A stretch of 64,000 bases of DNA from an uncultured Paracoccaceae bacterium. GTDB taxonomy: Bacteria > Pseudomonadota > Alphaproteobacteria > Rhodobacterales > Rhodobacteraceae. The notes below the pieces were generated by a model. That model worked only from the letters and a program-made list of their open reading frames with translations. It was not told the DNA's origin and did not search any database. The position numbers were made by a program, and so were the translations under genes. Location: contig CANMQJ010000001.1 of the NCBI GenBank assembly GCA_947500005.1, positions 248,001 through 312,000 of the forward strand, given 5' to 3'. The stretch's first letter is position 1, and each line of letters begins with the position of its first letter. Below are positions 35,539 to 45,912 of this stretch, piece by piece.

Positions 35539-36474
35539 ATGGCGCTGCTGATCGACATTGGGCACAGGGGATGGATGCGCGACGAGGACCTTGCCGACCG
35601 TATCCGCGCCAATGCCCCCGGCGCCGACATCCGGACCCGAGCCAACTTGGGCGATCCGGCCGAGGTGACGATGGTCGCCGTCTCGCGTCTTTCCCAGGAT
35701 CTGCCGGGCCTGTTGCCGAACCTGCAACTGGTGCAGAAACTCGGCGCCGGTGTCGAGACGATCGTGGCACATCCCGCGCTGCCACCCCATATCCGCGTCG
35801 CGCGCCTGCGCCCCGACGCGCCGGCACGCGAAATCGCCGAATGGTTCCTGGCCCATATCCTCCAACGCCAGCGCCATTTGCGCGAGTATGCCGCCTCCCA
35901 GGCGAAGCGCCGATGGACTCCCATCGAACCCGTCGAGACACCCGAAACCACCGTGGGTGTCCTGGGTCTGGGCACCATCGGAACCCGCAGCGCCGCGATG
36001 CTGCGCGACCTGGGCTTCCGCGTGATCGGATGGAGCGCATCGCCCAAGATCCTGCCCGACATTGACTGCCGGCACGGCGACGCCGCTTTGCCCCGCCTGC
36101 TGCCGGACTGCGACCACGTCTGCGCCATCCTGCCCTCGACCCCCGCGACGCGCGACCTCTTCGACGCGGCGATGCTGGAGCGGATGAAACCGGGCGCGAC
36201 GCTGCTGAACGCCGGACGCGGCGACCTGATCGACGAGACTGCGCTCATCGCCGCGCTCGACGCGGGCAAACCCGGCGCAGCCGTGCTCGACGTGACACGG
36301 ACCGAACCGCTACCCGAGGACAGCCCGCTCTGGTCCCACCCAAGCGTGACCATCACACCGCATGTGTCAGGCTGGCACCTGGGCGACGCGATGACGGATG
36401 TCGCCGAAAACTACCGCCGTCTCATCGAGGGCGCGCCACTTCTGCACGAGGTCGACCGGTCACGCGGGTATTGA
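35539..36474 (+). CDS. GhrA-like D-2-hydroxyacid dehydrogenase (glyoxylate/hydroxypyruvate reductase type)
   Basis: A 311-residue NAD(P)-dependent reductase. The dinucleotide-binding motif is GVLGLGTIGTRSAAML, the catalytic arginine lies in AGRGDLIDE, the glutamate in TRTEPLPEDSPLW and the histidine in TPHVSGW, as in GhrA-type enzymes. Family members reduce glyoxylate to glycolate and hydroxypyruvate to glycerate. The gene lies between the acyl-CoA dehydrogenase and gcvP, a few kilobases from ureide genes that make glyoxylate, so a glyoxylate-disposal role is plausible. A GGAGGAG site precedes the ATG. Confidence 0.85.
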   Translation: MALLIDIGHRGWMRDEDLADRIRANAPGADIRTRANLGDPAEVTMVAVSRLSQDLPGLLPNLQLVQKLGAGVETIVAHPALPPHIRVARLRPDAPAREIAEWFLAHILQRQRHLREYAASQAKRRWTPIEPVETPETTVGVLGLGTIGTRSAAMLRDLGFRVIGWSASPKILPDIDCRHGDAALPRLLPDCDHVCAILPSTPATRDLFDAAMLERMKPGATLLNAGRGDLIDETALIAALDAGKPGAAVLDVTRTEPLPEDSPLWSHPSVTITPHVSGWHLGDAMTDVAENYRRLIEGAPLLHEVDRSRGY

Positions 36475-36484
36475 ACGCGCCCGG

Positions 36485-36517
36485 CTTCATCTCTTCGGAA
36501 ATACTCGCGCCGCAGGC
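36485..36517 (-). repeat. intergenic repeat (GAGTATTTCCGAAGAGATGAAG type)
   Basis: Read on the minus strand, this matches the GTATTT...GATGAA module found at 42997 and 45733 and the short fragment at 7829. Such sequences are common between Rhodobacteraceae genes. It sits between the convergent GhrA-like gene and gcvP. Confidence 0.5.
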
Positions 36518-36523
36518 AGATCC

Positions 36524-36572
36524 GACCGTCCGAAAGGACGGTCTCATGAAGCGGCGGGCCGCAAGGCCCGCC
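36524..36572. terminator. two perfect hairpins between convergent genes
   Basis: GACCGTCC-GAAA-GGACGGTC (36524-36543) and GGCGGGCC-GCAA-GGCCCGCC (36553-36572) are perfect 8-bp stems with GNRA tetraloops. They lie between the GhrA-like stop and the gcvP stop and may end transcripts from both sides, although T runs are poor. Confidence 0.5.
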
Positions 36573-36588
36573 ACCTTCTGACATTTCC

Positions 36589-39432
<2,844 letters not shown>

Positions 39433-39477
39433 ATCCGTCTCCCGAATGCAGGGGCCGGCCGCTCGGCCGCGCCGTTT

Positions 39478-39524
39478 TGACCGTTTTGTACAGGGTTTCG
39501 CGCAGGGTATGACCGTTTTGTACA
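39478..39524. repeat. direct repeats TGACCGTTTTGTACA in the gcvH-gcvP spacer
   Basis: Two identical 15-bp copies start at 39478 and 39510, exactly 32 bp apart (about three helical turns), with a partial CCGTTTTGA at 39472. On the coding strand they read TGTACAAAACGGTCA. They lie 46-92 bp before the gcvP start, a position suiting an activator or an internal promoter. The core GTACAAAACGG also occurs at 2371-2381 before the TRAP binding-protein gene. Confidence 0.55.
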
Positions 39525-39597
39525 TCGAGGTACCAGACGGCCGGACCGCGCGGGGGACGCCCCGGACCCGTGTCGCGGGACCGGAGCGCAAACCGGC

Positions 39598-39957
39598 TCA
39601 GCCGATGAATTTCTTGTAGGCGGCCTCGTCCATGTACTCGTCCATCTGCGAGGGATCGGAGGGCGCGATCTTGAAGAACCACGCATCGCCCTCGGGGTCG
39701 TCATTGACCTTTGCGGGGTCCTCGACGATGACCTCGTTGACCTCGACGATCTCGCCATCGATGGGCGCGAGGATGTCCGAGGCGGCCTTGACGCTCTCGA
39801 TCACCACGATCTCGTCATCCTTGGTGACCTCGGTGCCGACTTCGGGCAGTTCGACGAAGACCACATCGCCGAGCTGCTCGGCGGCGTGGGCGGTGATGCC
39901 GACGATGACGACGTCACCATCCTGTTGCAGCCATTCGTGTTCTTCGGTGTATTTCAT
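39598..39957 (-). CDS. gcvH: glycine cleavage system H protein
   Basis: A 119-residue lipoyl carrier shuttling intermediates between P, T and L proteins. The lipoylated lysine is Lys57 in [10 protein letters not shown]; the protein begins [10 protein letters not shown] and ends with a C-terminal helix as in all GcvH. It is the first gene after the tandem glycine riboswitch, about 160 bp downstream of aptamer 2. No gcvT is found between the riboswitch and gcvH or elsewhere in the window. Confidence 0.97.
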   Translation of the reverse strand: MKYTEEHEWLQQDGDVVIVGITAHAAEQLGDVVFVELPEVGTEVTKDDEIVVIESVKAASDILAPIDGEIVEVNEVIVEDPAKVNDDPEGDAWFFKIAPSDPSQMDEYMDEAAYKKFIG

Positions 39958-40115
39958 GTCCGTCTTCCCTCTGGACCTCTTGCCTTGCCATTCGTCCGGG
40001 CGGCGCGGCGGCCATGACCTGCCGCGACCCGTCCTGTTCCCGTCCTGCCGATGTGACCCCTGGGTGTCATCCGGCATCCCCGGCCCGCGCATGCCTTGCG
40101 CGCCTGCCGCGATGC

Positions 40116-40272
40116 CCCCTCTGTCCTTGTGCCTGAGATCATTATCCCTTCGGCGGGTGCGCGCGGCACCACTCTCCAGAGTTCCTGCACGGTACATGGT
40201 CCCGTTCGCCTGAGAGTTTCCGGGGCGGTTGCTCCTTCGGCACCGGCCTTTGCCGGTTCTCCCGTGTACCGT
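40116..40272 (-). promoter_or_regulatory. tandem glycine riboswitch
   Basis: On the minus strand two glycine aptamers lie in series. Aptamer 1 (40271 to 40190) has a P1 pairing CGGTACACG with CATGTACCG and the conserved GGGAGA, GCCGAAGGAGCAA and AAACTCTCAGGCGAA elements. Aptamer 2 (40181 to 40119) has CTCTGGAGAG closing with GGACAGAG, plus GCCGAAGGGATAA and ATCTCAGGCACAAGGAC. An 8-base linker separates them. In known examples glycine binding raises expression of cleavage genes; here the controlled unit is gcvH-gcvP. Confidence 0.93.
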
Positions 40273-40324
40273 GGCGCACCGTAGCTGGCAGGCCGGATCG
40301 CGGCAAGGGCCAATCCGCCTGCTT

Positions 40325-40395
40325 CCTCTTGCCGGAAATATCCCGGAGCGCGAGGCGGAGCCTCGCACACCGCGCGGGGCGTCAGCCCCGCGCGG
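40325..40395 (+). repeat. composite intergenic repeat, copy C
   Basis: CCTCTTGC-(2)-AAATATCCCGGAGCG followed by the GCGAGGC/GCCTCGC hairpin, as in copies A (43054) and B (45791). It continues with a perfect 11-bp stem (40370-40380 with 40385-40395, loop GTCA). The rest of the 40273-40557 spacer shows nothing else convincing besides a presumed promoter for the AllE-like gene. Confidence 0.6.
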
Positions 40396-40557
40396 CCGGG
40401 CGCAACCGGAGGCGGCGGCGCAAGGCGCCAAGGACGGGCGCGAGCCCTTCGCGAAAAGGCCAATTTCAAATAATGGCGAAGAAACCTATCCCGTCCCCCT
40501 GCCTTACGCCGCCGCGCGCCCTGCCCCATTCTGCCCCAAACGACAGGAGCCCCGCGC

Positions 40558-41391
40558 ATGACCGAGACCAGATACTACGCCCCCACCGGCGGCCATCCCG
40601 GGCAGGAGCAGCTGCTGACCGACCGGGCGATGTTCACCGAGGCCTACGCGGTGATCCCGCGCGGCACGATGCGCGACATCGTCACCAGCGCCCTGCCCTT
40701 CTGGACGGGCACGCGGCTCTGGGTGCTGGCGCGGCCGTTGAGCGGGTTTGCCGAGAGCTTTTCGCATTACATCATGGAGGTGCAGCCCGGCGGCGGCAGC
40801 GAGCGGCCCGAGACGGACGGGCGCGCGCAAGCCGTGCTTTTCGTCGTCGAGGGCGCGGTGACCCTGACGCTGGAGGACGGCGACCACGTTCTGGAACCGG
40901 GCGGCTATGCCTATATTCCGGCGGGGGCCGACTGGCGTCTGCACAATCACGCGGGCCCCGTTGCGCGGTTCCACTGGCTGCGCAAGGCCTACGAGGCGGT
41001 GGAGGGGCTCGACAGGCCCGAAGCCTTCGTCACCAACGAGCACGCGGTGACGCCGATCGAGATGCCGGGCACGCAGGGCCGCTGGGCCACGCAGCGCTTC
41101 GTCGACCCGGCCGATTTGCGCCACGACATGCATGTCAACATCGTCACGTTCGAACCGGGCGGCGTGATTCCCTTTGCCGAGACCCATGTCATGGAGCACG
41201 GGCTCTACGTGCTGGAGGGCAAGGCGGTCTACCGGCTGAACCAGGACTGGGTCGAGGTCGAGGCCGGCGATTACATGTGGCTGCGCGCCTTCTGCCCGCA
41301 GGCCTGCTATGCCGGCGGGCCGGGGCGGTTCCGCTACCTTCTCTACAAGGATGTGAACCGGCACATGCCCCTGGGACTGGCTGCCCGCTGA
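40558..41391 (+). CDS. allE: (S)-ureidoglycine aminohydrolase (bicupin, AllE-like)
   Basis: A 277-residue double-cupin enzyme converting (S)-ureidoglycine to (S)-ureidoglycolate and ammonia in ureide breakdown. The C-terminal cupin retains the manganese ligands expected from plant UGlyAH: Glu208, His210, His214 and Gln248 (AETHVMEHGLY ... CPQAC). The N-terminal cupin lacks the full set, as in the family. The upstream step, allantoate amidohydrolase, is not in the window. It is on the + strand, divergent from the glycine riboswitch and followed by a small lipoprotein and a GAPDH-type gene. Confidence 0.92.
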   Translation: MTETRYYAPTGGHPGQEQLLTDRAMFTEAYAVIPRGTMRDIVTSALPFWTGTRLWVLARPLSGFAESFSHYIMEVQPGGGSERPETDGRAQAVLFVVEGAVTLTLEDGDHVLEPGGYAYIPAGADWRLHNHAGPVARFHWLRKAYEAVEGLDRPEAFVTNEHAVTPIEMPGTQGRWATQRFVDPADLRHDMHVNIVTFEPGGVIPFAETHVMEHGLYVLEGKAVYRLNQDWVEVEAGDYMWLRAFCPQACYAGGPGRFRYLLYKDVNRHMPLGLAAR

Positions 41392-41492
41392 GGCACGCGG
41401 GACGCATGTTTCATCCGAGCGGGTCGCAGGGGGTTCACAGCCGGGCGGAAATTTGCTCAAACCGTAGAGCGTGCTGCTGAGGAGATCCGGCC

Positions 41493-41825
41493 ATGAAACT
41501 GCGTCTTGTCCCCATGCTGTCGGGGCCCGCCCTGGCGCTCGGCCTGCTGGCAGGCTGCGCGGTCAGCCCGACCGGCTTCGGCGAGGGCGATTTCAGGATC
41601 GTCCACGTCATGCAGCGCAACTGGGCGGTGGTGCAGGTGGCCGAGGATCCGACGATCTGGCGCGCGACGCGCGATTCCAACGGCTATGATCCGTACGGCC
41701 CGCCGCCGCGCCTGCGCACGACGCAGGGGCTTGCCGCGATCGCGCAGGCCACGGGCTGCCGGCCGGTGACCGCCTCGGCCTATCGCAACATATCGGGCCA
41801 GGTCTTTGCACAGGTCGCCTGCTGA
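41493..41825 (+). CDS. small predicted lipoprotein
   Basis: A 110-residue protein with a lipoprotein signal (hydrophobic core then LLAGCAVS; lipidated cysteine at about residue 22). The mature part is small and soluble, with FRIVHVMQRNWAVVQVAEDPTIWRATRD and two further cysteines (ATGCRPV and the terminal VAC) that could form a disulfide. I do not recognise the family. It lies 101 bp after the AllE-like gene and 47 bp before the GAPDH gene on the same strand. Confidence 0.75.
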   Translation: MKLRLVPMLSGPALALGLLAGCAVSPTGFGEGDFRIVHVMQRNWAVVQVAEDPTIWRATRDSNGYDPYGPPPRLRTTQGLAAIAQATGCRPVTASAYRNISGQVFAQVAC

Positions 41826-41872
41826 GGCATGAGCCCCGGGGGCATCCCCCACACGGGAACAAGGCTTTTCGA

Positions 41873-42847
41873 ATGAAGATCGCGATCAACGGATTCGGCC
41901 GGATCGGCCGTACGATCCTGCGCCAGGTTCTGATGGGCGGGGCGGATGTCGAGGTGGGGGCGATCAACGATATCGCGCCGCTCGATCTCTGCGCCTATCT
42001 CTTCGCCTATGACAGCACCTTCGGCCCCTGGCCCGGCCCCGTCGAGGGACGCGACGGGATGCTGCGCGTCGGGGACCGGGCGATCCCGGTGACCCACGGG
42101 GCGGACCTCAGCCGGGTCGACCTGTCGGGCACCGACGTGCTGATGGATTGCACCGGCATCGCCCGCAGCAGCGATGTGGCCGGCCGCGGGCTCATGGCGG
42201 GGGCGCGGCGGGTGCTGATCTCGGGTCCCTCCCCGGCGGCCGAGGTGACGGTCGTGCTGGGCGCCAACGAGGACCGGCTGGGAGACGCACGGATCGTCTC
42301 GAACGCCTCCTGCACCACGAACGCCCTCGCGCCGCTTCTGAAGCTGCTCGATGACATGGCGGGGGTGGAAAGCGCGCATATGACGACGATCCACTGCTAC
42401 ACCAACAGCCAGCCGCTGGTGGATGCCCCGCGCGGCGATTTCGCCCGCTCGCGCGCGGGGGCGCTGTCGATGGTGCCCACCACCAGCTCGGCCACCGCGC
42501 TGATCGAGGAGATCCTGCCGGACCTGGCCGGCCGGGTGAGCGGCGCCGCGGTGCGGGTGCCTTCGGCCAGCGTCTCGGCCGTGGACCTGGTGGCGCATCT
42601 GAAGACGGATTTGCCCGACGGGTTCGACTCGGTGCTGCGCGCCGAGGTCGAACGGTCCGCCGTGCTGGGCTGGACCGACCTGCCGCTGGTCTCCGCCGAC
42701 CTGCGCGCCCGCCCCGAATCCCTGGTCGTCGCGGGGCCCGAAACACGGGTGATCGACCGGCAACTCCGCGTCTTCGGCTGGTACGACAACGAGTGGGGAT
42801 TCTCGGCGCGAATGCTCGATGTCGCGCGGATGATGACCCCTGCGTAA
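41873..42847 (+). CDS. type I glyceraldehyde-3-phosphate dehydrogenase family protein, divergent
   Basis: A 324-residue protein with the GAPDH plan: NAD motif INGFGRIGR, catalytic Cys147 in SNASCTTN, His174 in TIHCYTNSQ, and the C-terminal WYDNEWGFSARMLD. Residue choices elsewhere (LSMVPTTSSATALIEEILPDL, WTDLPLVSADLRARPES) depart from housekeeping Gap, and it is slightly short. It may oxidise another phosphorylated or free aldehyde, or be a gluconeogenic paralogue; erythrose-4-phosphate dehydrogenase is an alternative. It sits alone within the ureide genes rather than with pgk or tkt. Confidence 0.88.
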   Translation: MKIAINGFGRIGRTILRQVLMGGADVEVGAINDIAPLDLCAYLFAYDSTFGPWPGPVEGRDGMLRVGDRAIPVTHGADLSRVDLSGTDVLMDCTGIARSSDVAGRGLMAGARRVLISGPSPAAEVTVVLGANEDRLGDARIVSNASCTTNALAPLLKLLDDMAGVESAHMTTIHCYTNSQPLVDAPRGDFARSRAGALSMVPTTSSATALIEEILPDLAGRVSGAAVRVPSASVSAVDLVAHLKTDLPDGFDSVLRAEVERSAVLGWTDLPLVSADLRARPESLVVAGPETRVIDRQLRVFGWYDNEWGFSARMLDVARMMTPA

Positions 42848-43169
42848 GCGCTCCCGCCCCTTCCGCACGCATCGCGGATGCGCGCGAAAGCGTTGGGCCG
42901 GGCGCCGCGCGTGCCGCGCGGCGCGTCCGAATTCCGAAAGGGTTCACGAAGCCCCCGCCTAGGTGGGGCGCTGCCCCCGCCGCGCGATCCGCGCGGCTCC
43001 CCCGGAAGTATTTGTAAAAAGGTGAAAAGAAGCTTCGACCTCCCCCGCCACTTCCTCTTGCCTAAAATATCCCGGAGCGCGAGGCAGAGCCTCGCCCGCG
43101 CCCGGAACGGGCGCGCCCGGCCCAACCGGCGGGGTCGCATCTTCGATGCGGCCGCGCCGGGCGGGAGGG
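42848..43169. other. repeat-filled spacer between the GAPDH and allA genes
   Basis: The 322-bp convergent spacer contains no gene. It starts with a GC hairpin around 42900-42925 (CGCCGCGCG/CGCGCGGCG), then CCGCGCG-ATC-CGCGCGG near 42980, and ends with repeat copy A. These structures probably terminate both genes. Confidence 0.6.
42997..43166 (+). repeat. composite intergenic repeat, copy A
   Basis: Begins CCCCCGGAAGTATTTGTAAA and GGTGAAAAGAAG, then from 43054 CCTCTTGCCTAAAATATCCC, GGAGCG, the hairpin GCGAGGC-AGA-GCCTCGC, GGGCGCGCCCGGCCCAACC, and a GTCGCATC/GATGCGGC hairpin. The same order is found in copy B at 45733-45901. This looks like a mobile or reiterated non-coding element of several hairpins. 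Confidence 0.7.
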
Positions 43170-43655
43170 CTACCCCTCGCGTATCGTCCAGGGCGTGTCG
43201 AACCAGTGCTCCTCGAGGTTGTCGCCTGCCCCGATCCGGTCGACCACCGCGAAGAGGCCCGGCGTCGCGAGCGGGGTGAGCACGCCATGCCAGGTGCCGC
43301 GGTGGAAGTTGATGCCCTGCCCCGGGGCGGTGAGAAAAGCGCGCGGGCGGCCGGGCGCACCGCCCTCGTCCGGCGCCACGACAACAAGGAAGGGCGCCTG
43401 CGTCATCGGCAGGAAGGCCTGGCTGCCCGCGGGGTGGCGTTCGACCATGTCGAGCCGGCAGGGGAGGCTGCGCGGTTCTGCGTGAAACAGGCTGATCCCG
43501 GCCCGCCCCTCGACGAAATCCAGCGTCGCGCGGTCATGATAGCGGCCGCAGAGACCCTGGTTGATGATCTTGTCTGGTTCCCCGGACGTGTCGAGCACCT
43601 CGCCGAAGGGCGCGAATGCCGAGCGCGTCAAGGGTTCGGTCGCGATCTGCCTCAT
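43170..43655 (-). CDS. allA: ureidoglycolate lyase
   Basis: A 161-residue cupin-like enzyme splitting (S)-ureidoglycolate into glyoxylate and urea. Family features include PFGEVLDTSG, YHDRATLDF, the FHAEPRSLPCRLDMVERHPAGSQAF beta-rich centre with conserved histidine and glutamate, and INFHRGTWHGVLTPL. It overlaps the stop of the PuuE-UraD fusion gene (ATGA) on the same strand, which places the last step of the pathway beside allantoin formation and hydrolysis. Length is normal. Confidence 0.94.
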   Translation of the reverse strand: MRQIATEPLTRSAFAPFGEVLDTSGEPDKIINQGLCGRYHDRATLDFVEGRAGISLFHAEPRSLPCRLDMVERHPAGSQAFLPMTQAPFLVVVAPDEGGAPGRPRAFLTAPGQGINFHRGTWHGVLTPLATPGLFAVVDRIGAGDNLEEHWFDTPWTIREG

Positions 43656-45064
43656 GGCAACAGTTCGCGCAGGCGGAAAAGGGCGATCCGCTCCACCTGC
43701 CGGCAGGCCTCGGCGAATTCTGTCTCGCGGTCCTGCTCGACCCGGCGCAGGAAGGCCTGCAGGATCGAGCCCTTGTCGTGGTCACGCACCGCGATGATGA
43801 AGGGGAACCCGAATTTCTCGGTATAGCGCTCGTTGAGTTCGGTGAAGGTCTCGCGTTCGGCATCGGTGAGCGCGTCGAGCCCGGCCGAGGCCTGTTCGGC
43901 AGTGCTTTCGGCGGTGAGGCGTTTCGCCTGCGCCAGTTTGCCGGCAAGGTCGGGATGCGCCGTCAGCACGCCCAGCCGTTCCTCCTCCGAGGCCGAGCGG
44001 AAGACACGCGCCAACGCGTTGTGCAGACCCGCCGCGCGGTCATGGGCGGGGCCAAGTTCCAGCCCCCAGGCGCGCTCGGCGATCCAGGGGGAATGTTCGA
44101 AGACGCCGCCATAGGCCGCGACAAATGCGTCGCGCGCCATCTCCGATGGGCGCGGCTGGGGTCGCGGCGGATTATGCTCGGCCCAGTGCTGCGCGATCTG
44201 CAGCCGCGTGGCGAACCAGACGCCATCGTGCCGACGGACATGGTCGAGGAAGCGCTGCAGCGCCAGCACCCGTCCCGGCCGCCCGATCAGCCGGCAATGC
44301 AGCCCGACCGAGAGCATCCTGGGCGCCCCCGCCACCCCCTCGGCATAAAGCGCGTCGAAACTGTCGCGCAGATAGGCAAAGAACTGATCGCCAGCGTTGA
44401 ACCCCTGCGGCGTGGCGAAGCGCATGTCGTTGGCGTCGAGCGTATATGGCACGATCAGCTGGTCGCGGCCGTCGATGCGGACCCAATAGGGCAGATCGTC
44501 GGCATAGGTGTCGGCGATGTAGTCCATGCCCGCCTCGGCGGCCAGGCGGACGGTGTTCATCGAACAGCGCCCCGTGTACCAGCCGCGGGGGGGCGCGCCC
44601 ACCACCTCGGTATGCAGCCGGATGGCGTCGGCGATCTGGGCGCGCTCCTCCTCTGGTGCCATGTCCTTGTGCTCGACCCATTTCAACCCGTGGCTGGCGA
44701 TCTCCCACCCCGCCTCCTTCATGGCGGCGACCTGCTCGGGGGAGCGGGCGAGCGCGGTGGCCACGCCGTAGACGGTGATCGGCAGGTCCGCCATAAGCCG
44801 GTGCAGCCGCCAGAACCCGGCGCGCGCGCCGTATTCATAGATCGATTCCATATTCCAGTGACGCTGGCCCGGCCAGGGGGCGGCGCCCACGATCTCGGAG
44901 AGAAAGGCCTCGGAGGCGGCGTCGTCATGCAGGATGTTGTTCTCGCCCCCCTCCTCGTAGTTGAGCACGACCTGCACCGCGATCTTCGCGCCGCCGGGCC
45001 AGTTCGCCTGCGGCGGCGTGGGGCCGTAACCGATCATGTCGCGGGGATAGCGGGGTGGGGTCAT
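43652..45064 (-). CDS. puuE-uraD: bifunctional allantoinase (PuuE) / OHCU decarboxylase (UraD) fusion
   Basis: A 470-residue two-domain protein. Residues about 1-295 are the PuuE type of polysaccharide-deacetylase-like allantoinase (NWPGGAKIAVQVVLNYEEGGE, EIASHGLKWVEHKDM, GWYTGRCSMNT, LHCRLIGRPGR). Residues about 305-465 are UraD, with catalytic His324 in FEHSPWIAERAWG and C-terminal FGFPFIIAVRDH. It would convert OHCU to allantoin and then allantoin to allantoate. The order is reversed relative to chemistry: the downstream enzyme is N-terminal. The ATG at 45064 has an AGGAG site. Confidence 0.93.
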   Translation of the reverse strand: MTPPRYPRDMIGYGPTPPQANWPGGAKIAVQVVLNYEEGGENNILHDDAASEAFLSEIVGAAPWPGQRHWNMESIYEYGARAGFWRLHRLMADLPITVYGVATALARSPEQVAAMKEAGWEIASHGLKWVEHKDMAPEEERAQIADAIRLHTEVVGAPPRGWYTGRCSMNTVRLAAEAGMDYIADTYADDLPYWVRIDGRDQLIVPYTLDANDMRFATPQGFNAGDQFFAYLRDSFDALYAEGVAGAPRMLSVGLHCRLIGRPGRVLALQRFLDHVRRHDGVWFATRLQIAQHWAEHNPPRPQPRPSEMARDAFVAAYGGVFEHSPWIAERAWGLELGPAHDRAAGLHNALARVFRSASEEERLGVLTAHPDLAGKLAQAKRLTAESTAEQASAGLDALTDAERETFTELNERYTEKFGFPFIIAVRDHDKGSILQAFLRRVEQDRETEFAEACRQVERIALFRLRELLP

Positions 45065-45127
45065 GCGTCGGCTCCTGTCTGGTGGTGCTGAAGGGTGGCA
45101 TATCGCAATCCGCACGCAAGAGCTTTC

Positions 45128-45194
45128 AAATCCCGCCGATGGGTGTTTCGTGGAAAACCGGGAGGTGGCGCGGGATTTTCAAAAATCGCGGGAT
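45128..45194. promoter_or_regulatory. inverted/direct repeats in the puuE-uraD / uraH divergent spacer
   Basis: AAATCCCGC (45128-45136) and GCGGGATTT (45170-45178) are perfect 9-bp inverted copies; the second is part of GATTTT-CA-AAAATC, and CGCGGGAT recurs at 45187. The cluster lies between two divergent ureide genes and could bind one shared regulator such as the nearby LysR protein. Confidence 0.4.
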
Positions 45195-45276
45195 GCTGTA
45201 CCGGGCCGCGCGGGGTTTGCATTCGCCCCTGCGCTGGTGTCGAGTGGCCTTGATCGGATCGCAGGAGGGAAACGCC

Positions 45277-45633
45277 GTGGCGGGATATCTGACGACGCAT
45301 GTACTGGACACGAGCCTGGGCCGGCCGGCCGCAGGGCTGGAGGTGGTGCTCTATCGGCTCGACTGCGGCGCGCGCGAGGAACTGGCGCGAATGCGGACCA
45401 ATGCCGACGGACGGACGGACAGCCCTATCCTGCCGCAGGGCTCCTTCGCGGTCGGGATCTACGAGCTGGTGTTCCGCGCGGGCGAGTATCTGCGGGGGAC
45501 GGGCGGCGCGAAAGACGAGCCGCTCTTCCTCGACGAGGTCCCGATCCGCTTCGGCATGTCGGACGGGGACGCGCATTACCACGTACCGCTCCTGCTGTCG
45601 CCCTACGGGTATTCGACCTATCGTGGAAGCTGA
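45277..45633 (+). CDS. uraH: 5-hydroxyisourate hydrolase (transthyretin-like)
   Basis: A 118-residue enzyme hydrolysing 5-hydroxyisourate to OHCU, the step after urate oxidation. It has LTTHVLDTSLGRPA at the N-terminus and ends HYHVPLLLSPYGYSTYRGS, the YRGS tetrapeptide that separates HIUases from transthyretins. The GTG at 45277 follows an AGGAGGG site and gives MAGYLTTHVLD; no signal peptide is seen, so it is cytoplasmic. Divergent from puuE-uraD. Confidence 0.95.
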   Translation: MAGYLTTHVLDTSLGRPAAGLEVVLYRLDCGAREELARMRTNADGRTDSPILPQGSFAVGIYELVFRAGEYLRGTGGAKDEPLFLDEVPIRFGMSDGDAHYHVPLLLSPYGYSTYRGS

Positions 45634-45732
45634 CGGAAGGGGCGGGCCGGGCGCCGCGCTGATGCGCGGCGCGGTGGCGCTCACGACCAACGGGGTCATC
45701 CGGGGGCTCTGCCCCCGTCGCCGCAGGCGGCG

Positions 45733-45901
45733 ACTCCCCCGGAGGTATTTTGAAAGAGATGAAAGGGCCATGCTGCGCGCCGCTCCCGTTCCTCTTGCTG
45801 GAAATATCCCGGAGCGCGAGGCAGAGCCTCGCATGCGCCCGGGACGGGCGCCCGGCCCAACCGGCGGGGTCGCATCTGCGATGCGGCCGCGACGGGCGGG
45901 A
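45733..45901 (+). repeat. composite intergenic repeat, copy B
   Basis: Same layout as copy A: ACTCCCCCGGAGGTATTTTG and AAAGAGATGAAA, then from 45791 CCTCTTGCTGGAAATATCCC, the GCGAGGC-AGA-GCCTCGC hairpin, GGGCGCCCGGCCCAACC, and a CGCATC/GATGCG hairpin. A further hairpin (GTCGCC/GGCGAC, about 45718-45735) precedes it. It fills the spacer between uraH and the convergent LysR gene. Confidence 0.7.
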
Positions 45902-45912
45902 GCGCGTCCGTT

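Noticed and set aside
40370..40395. 11-bp GC hairpin as a terminator for the glycine-riboswitch operon
   Set aside because: It lies upstream of the riboswitch relative to minus-strand transcription and has no T run; it belongs to repeat copy C.
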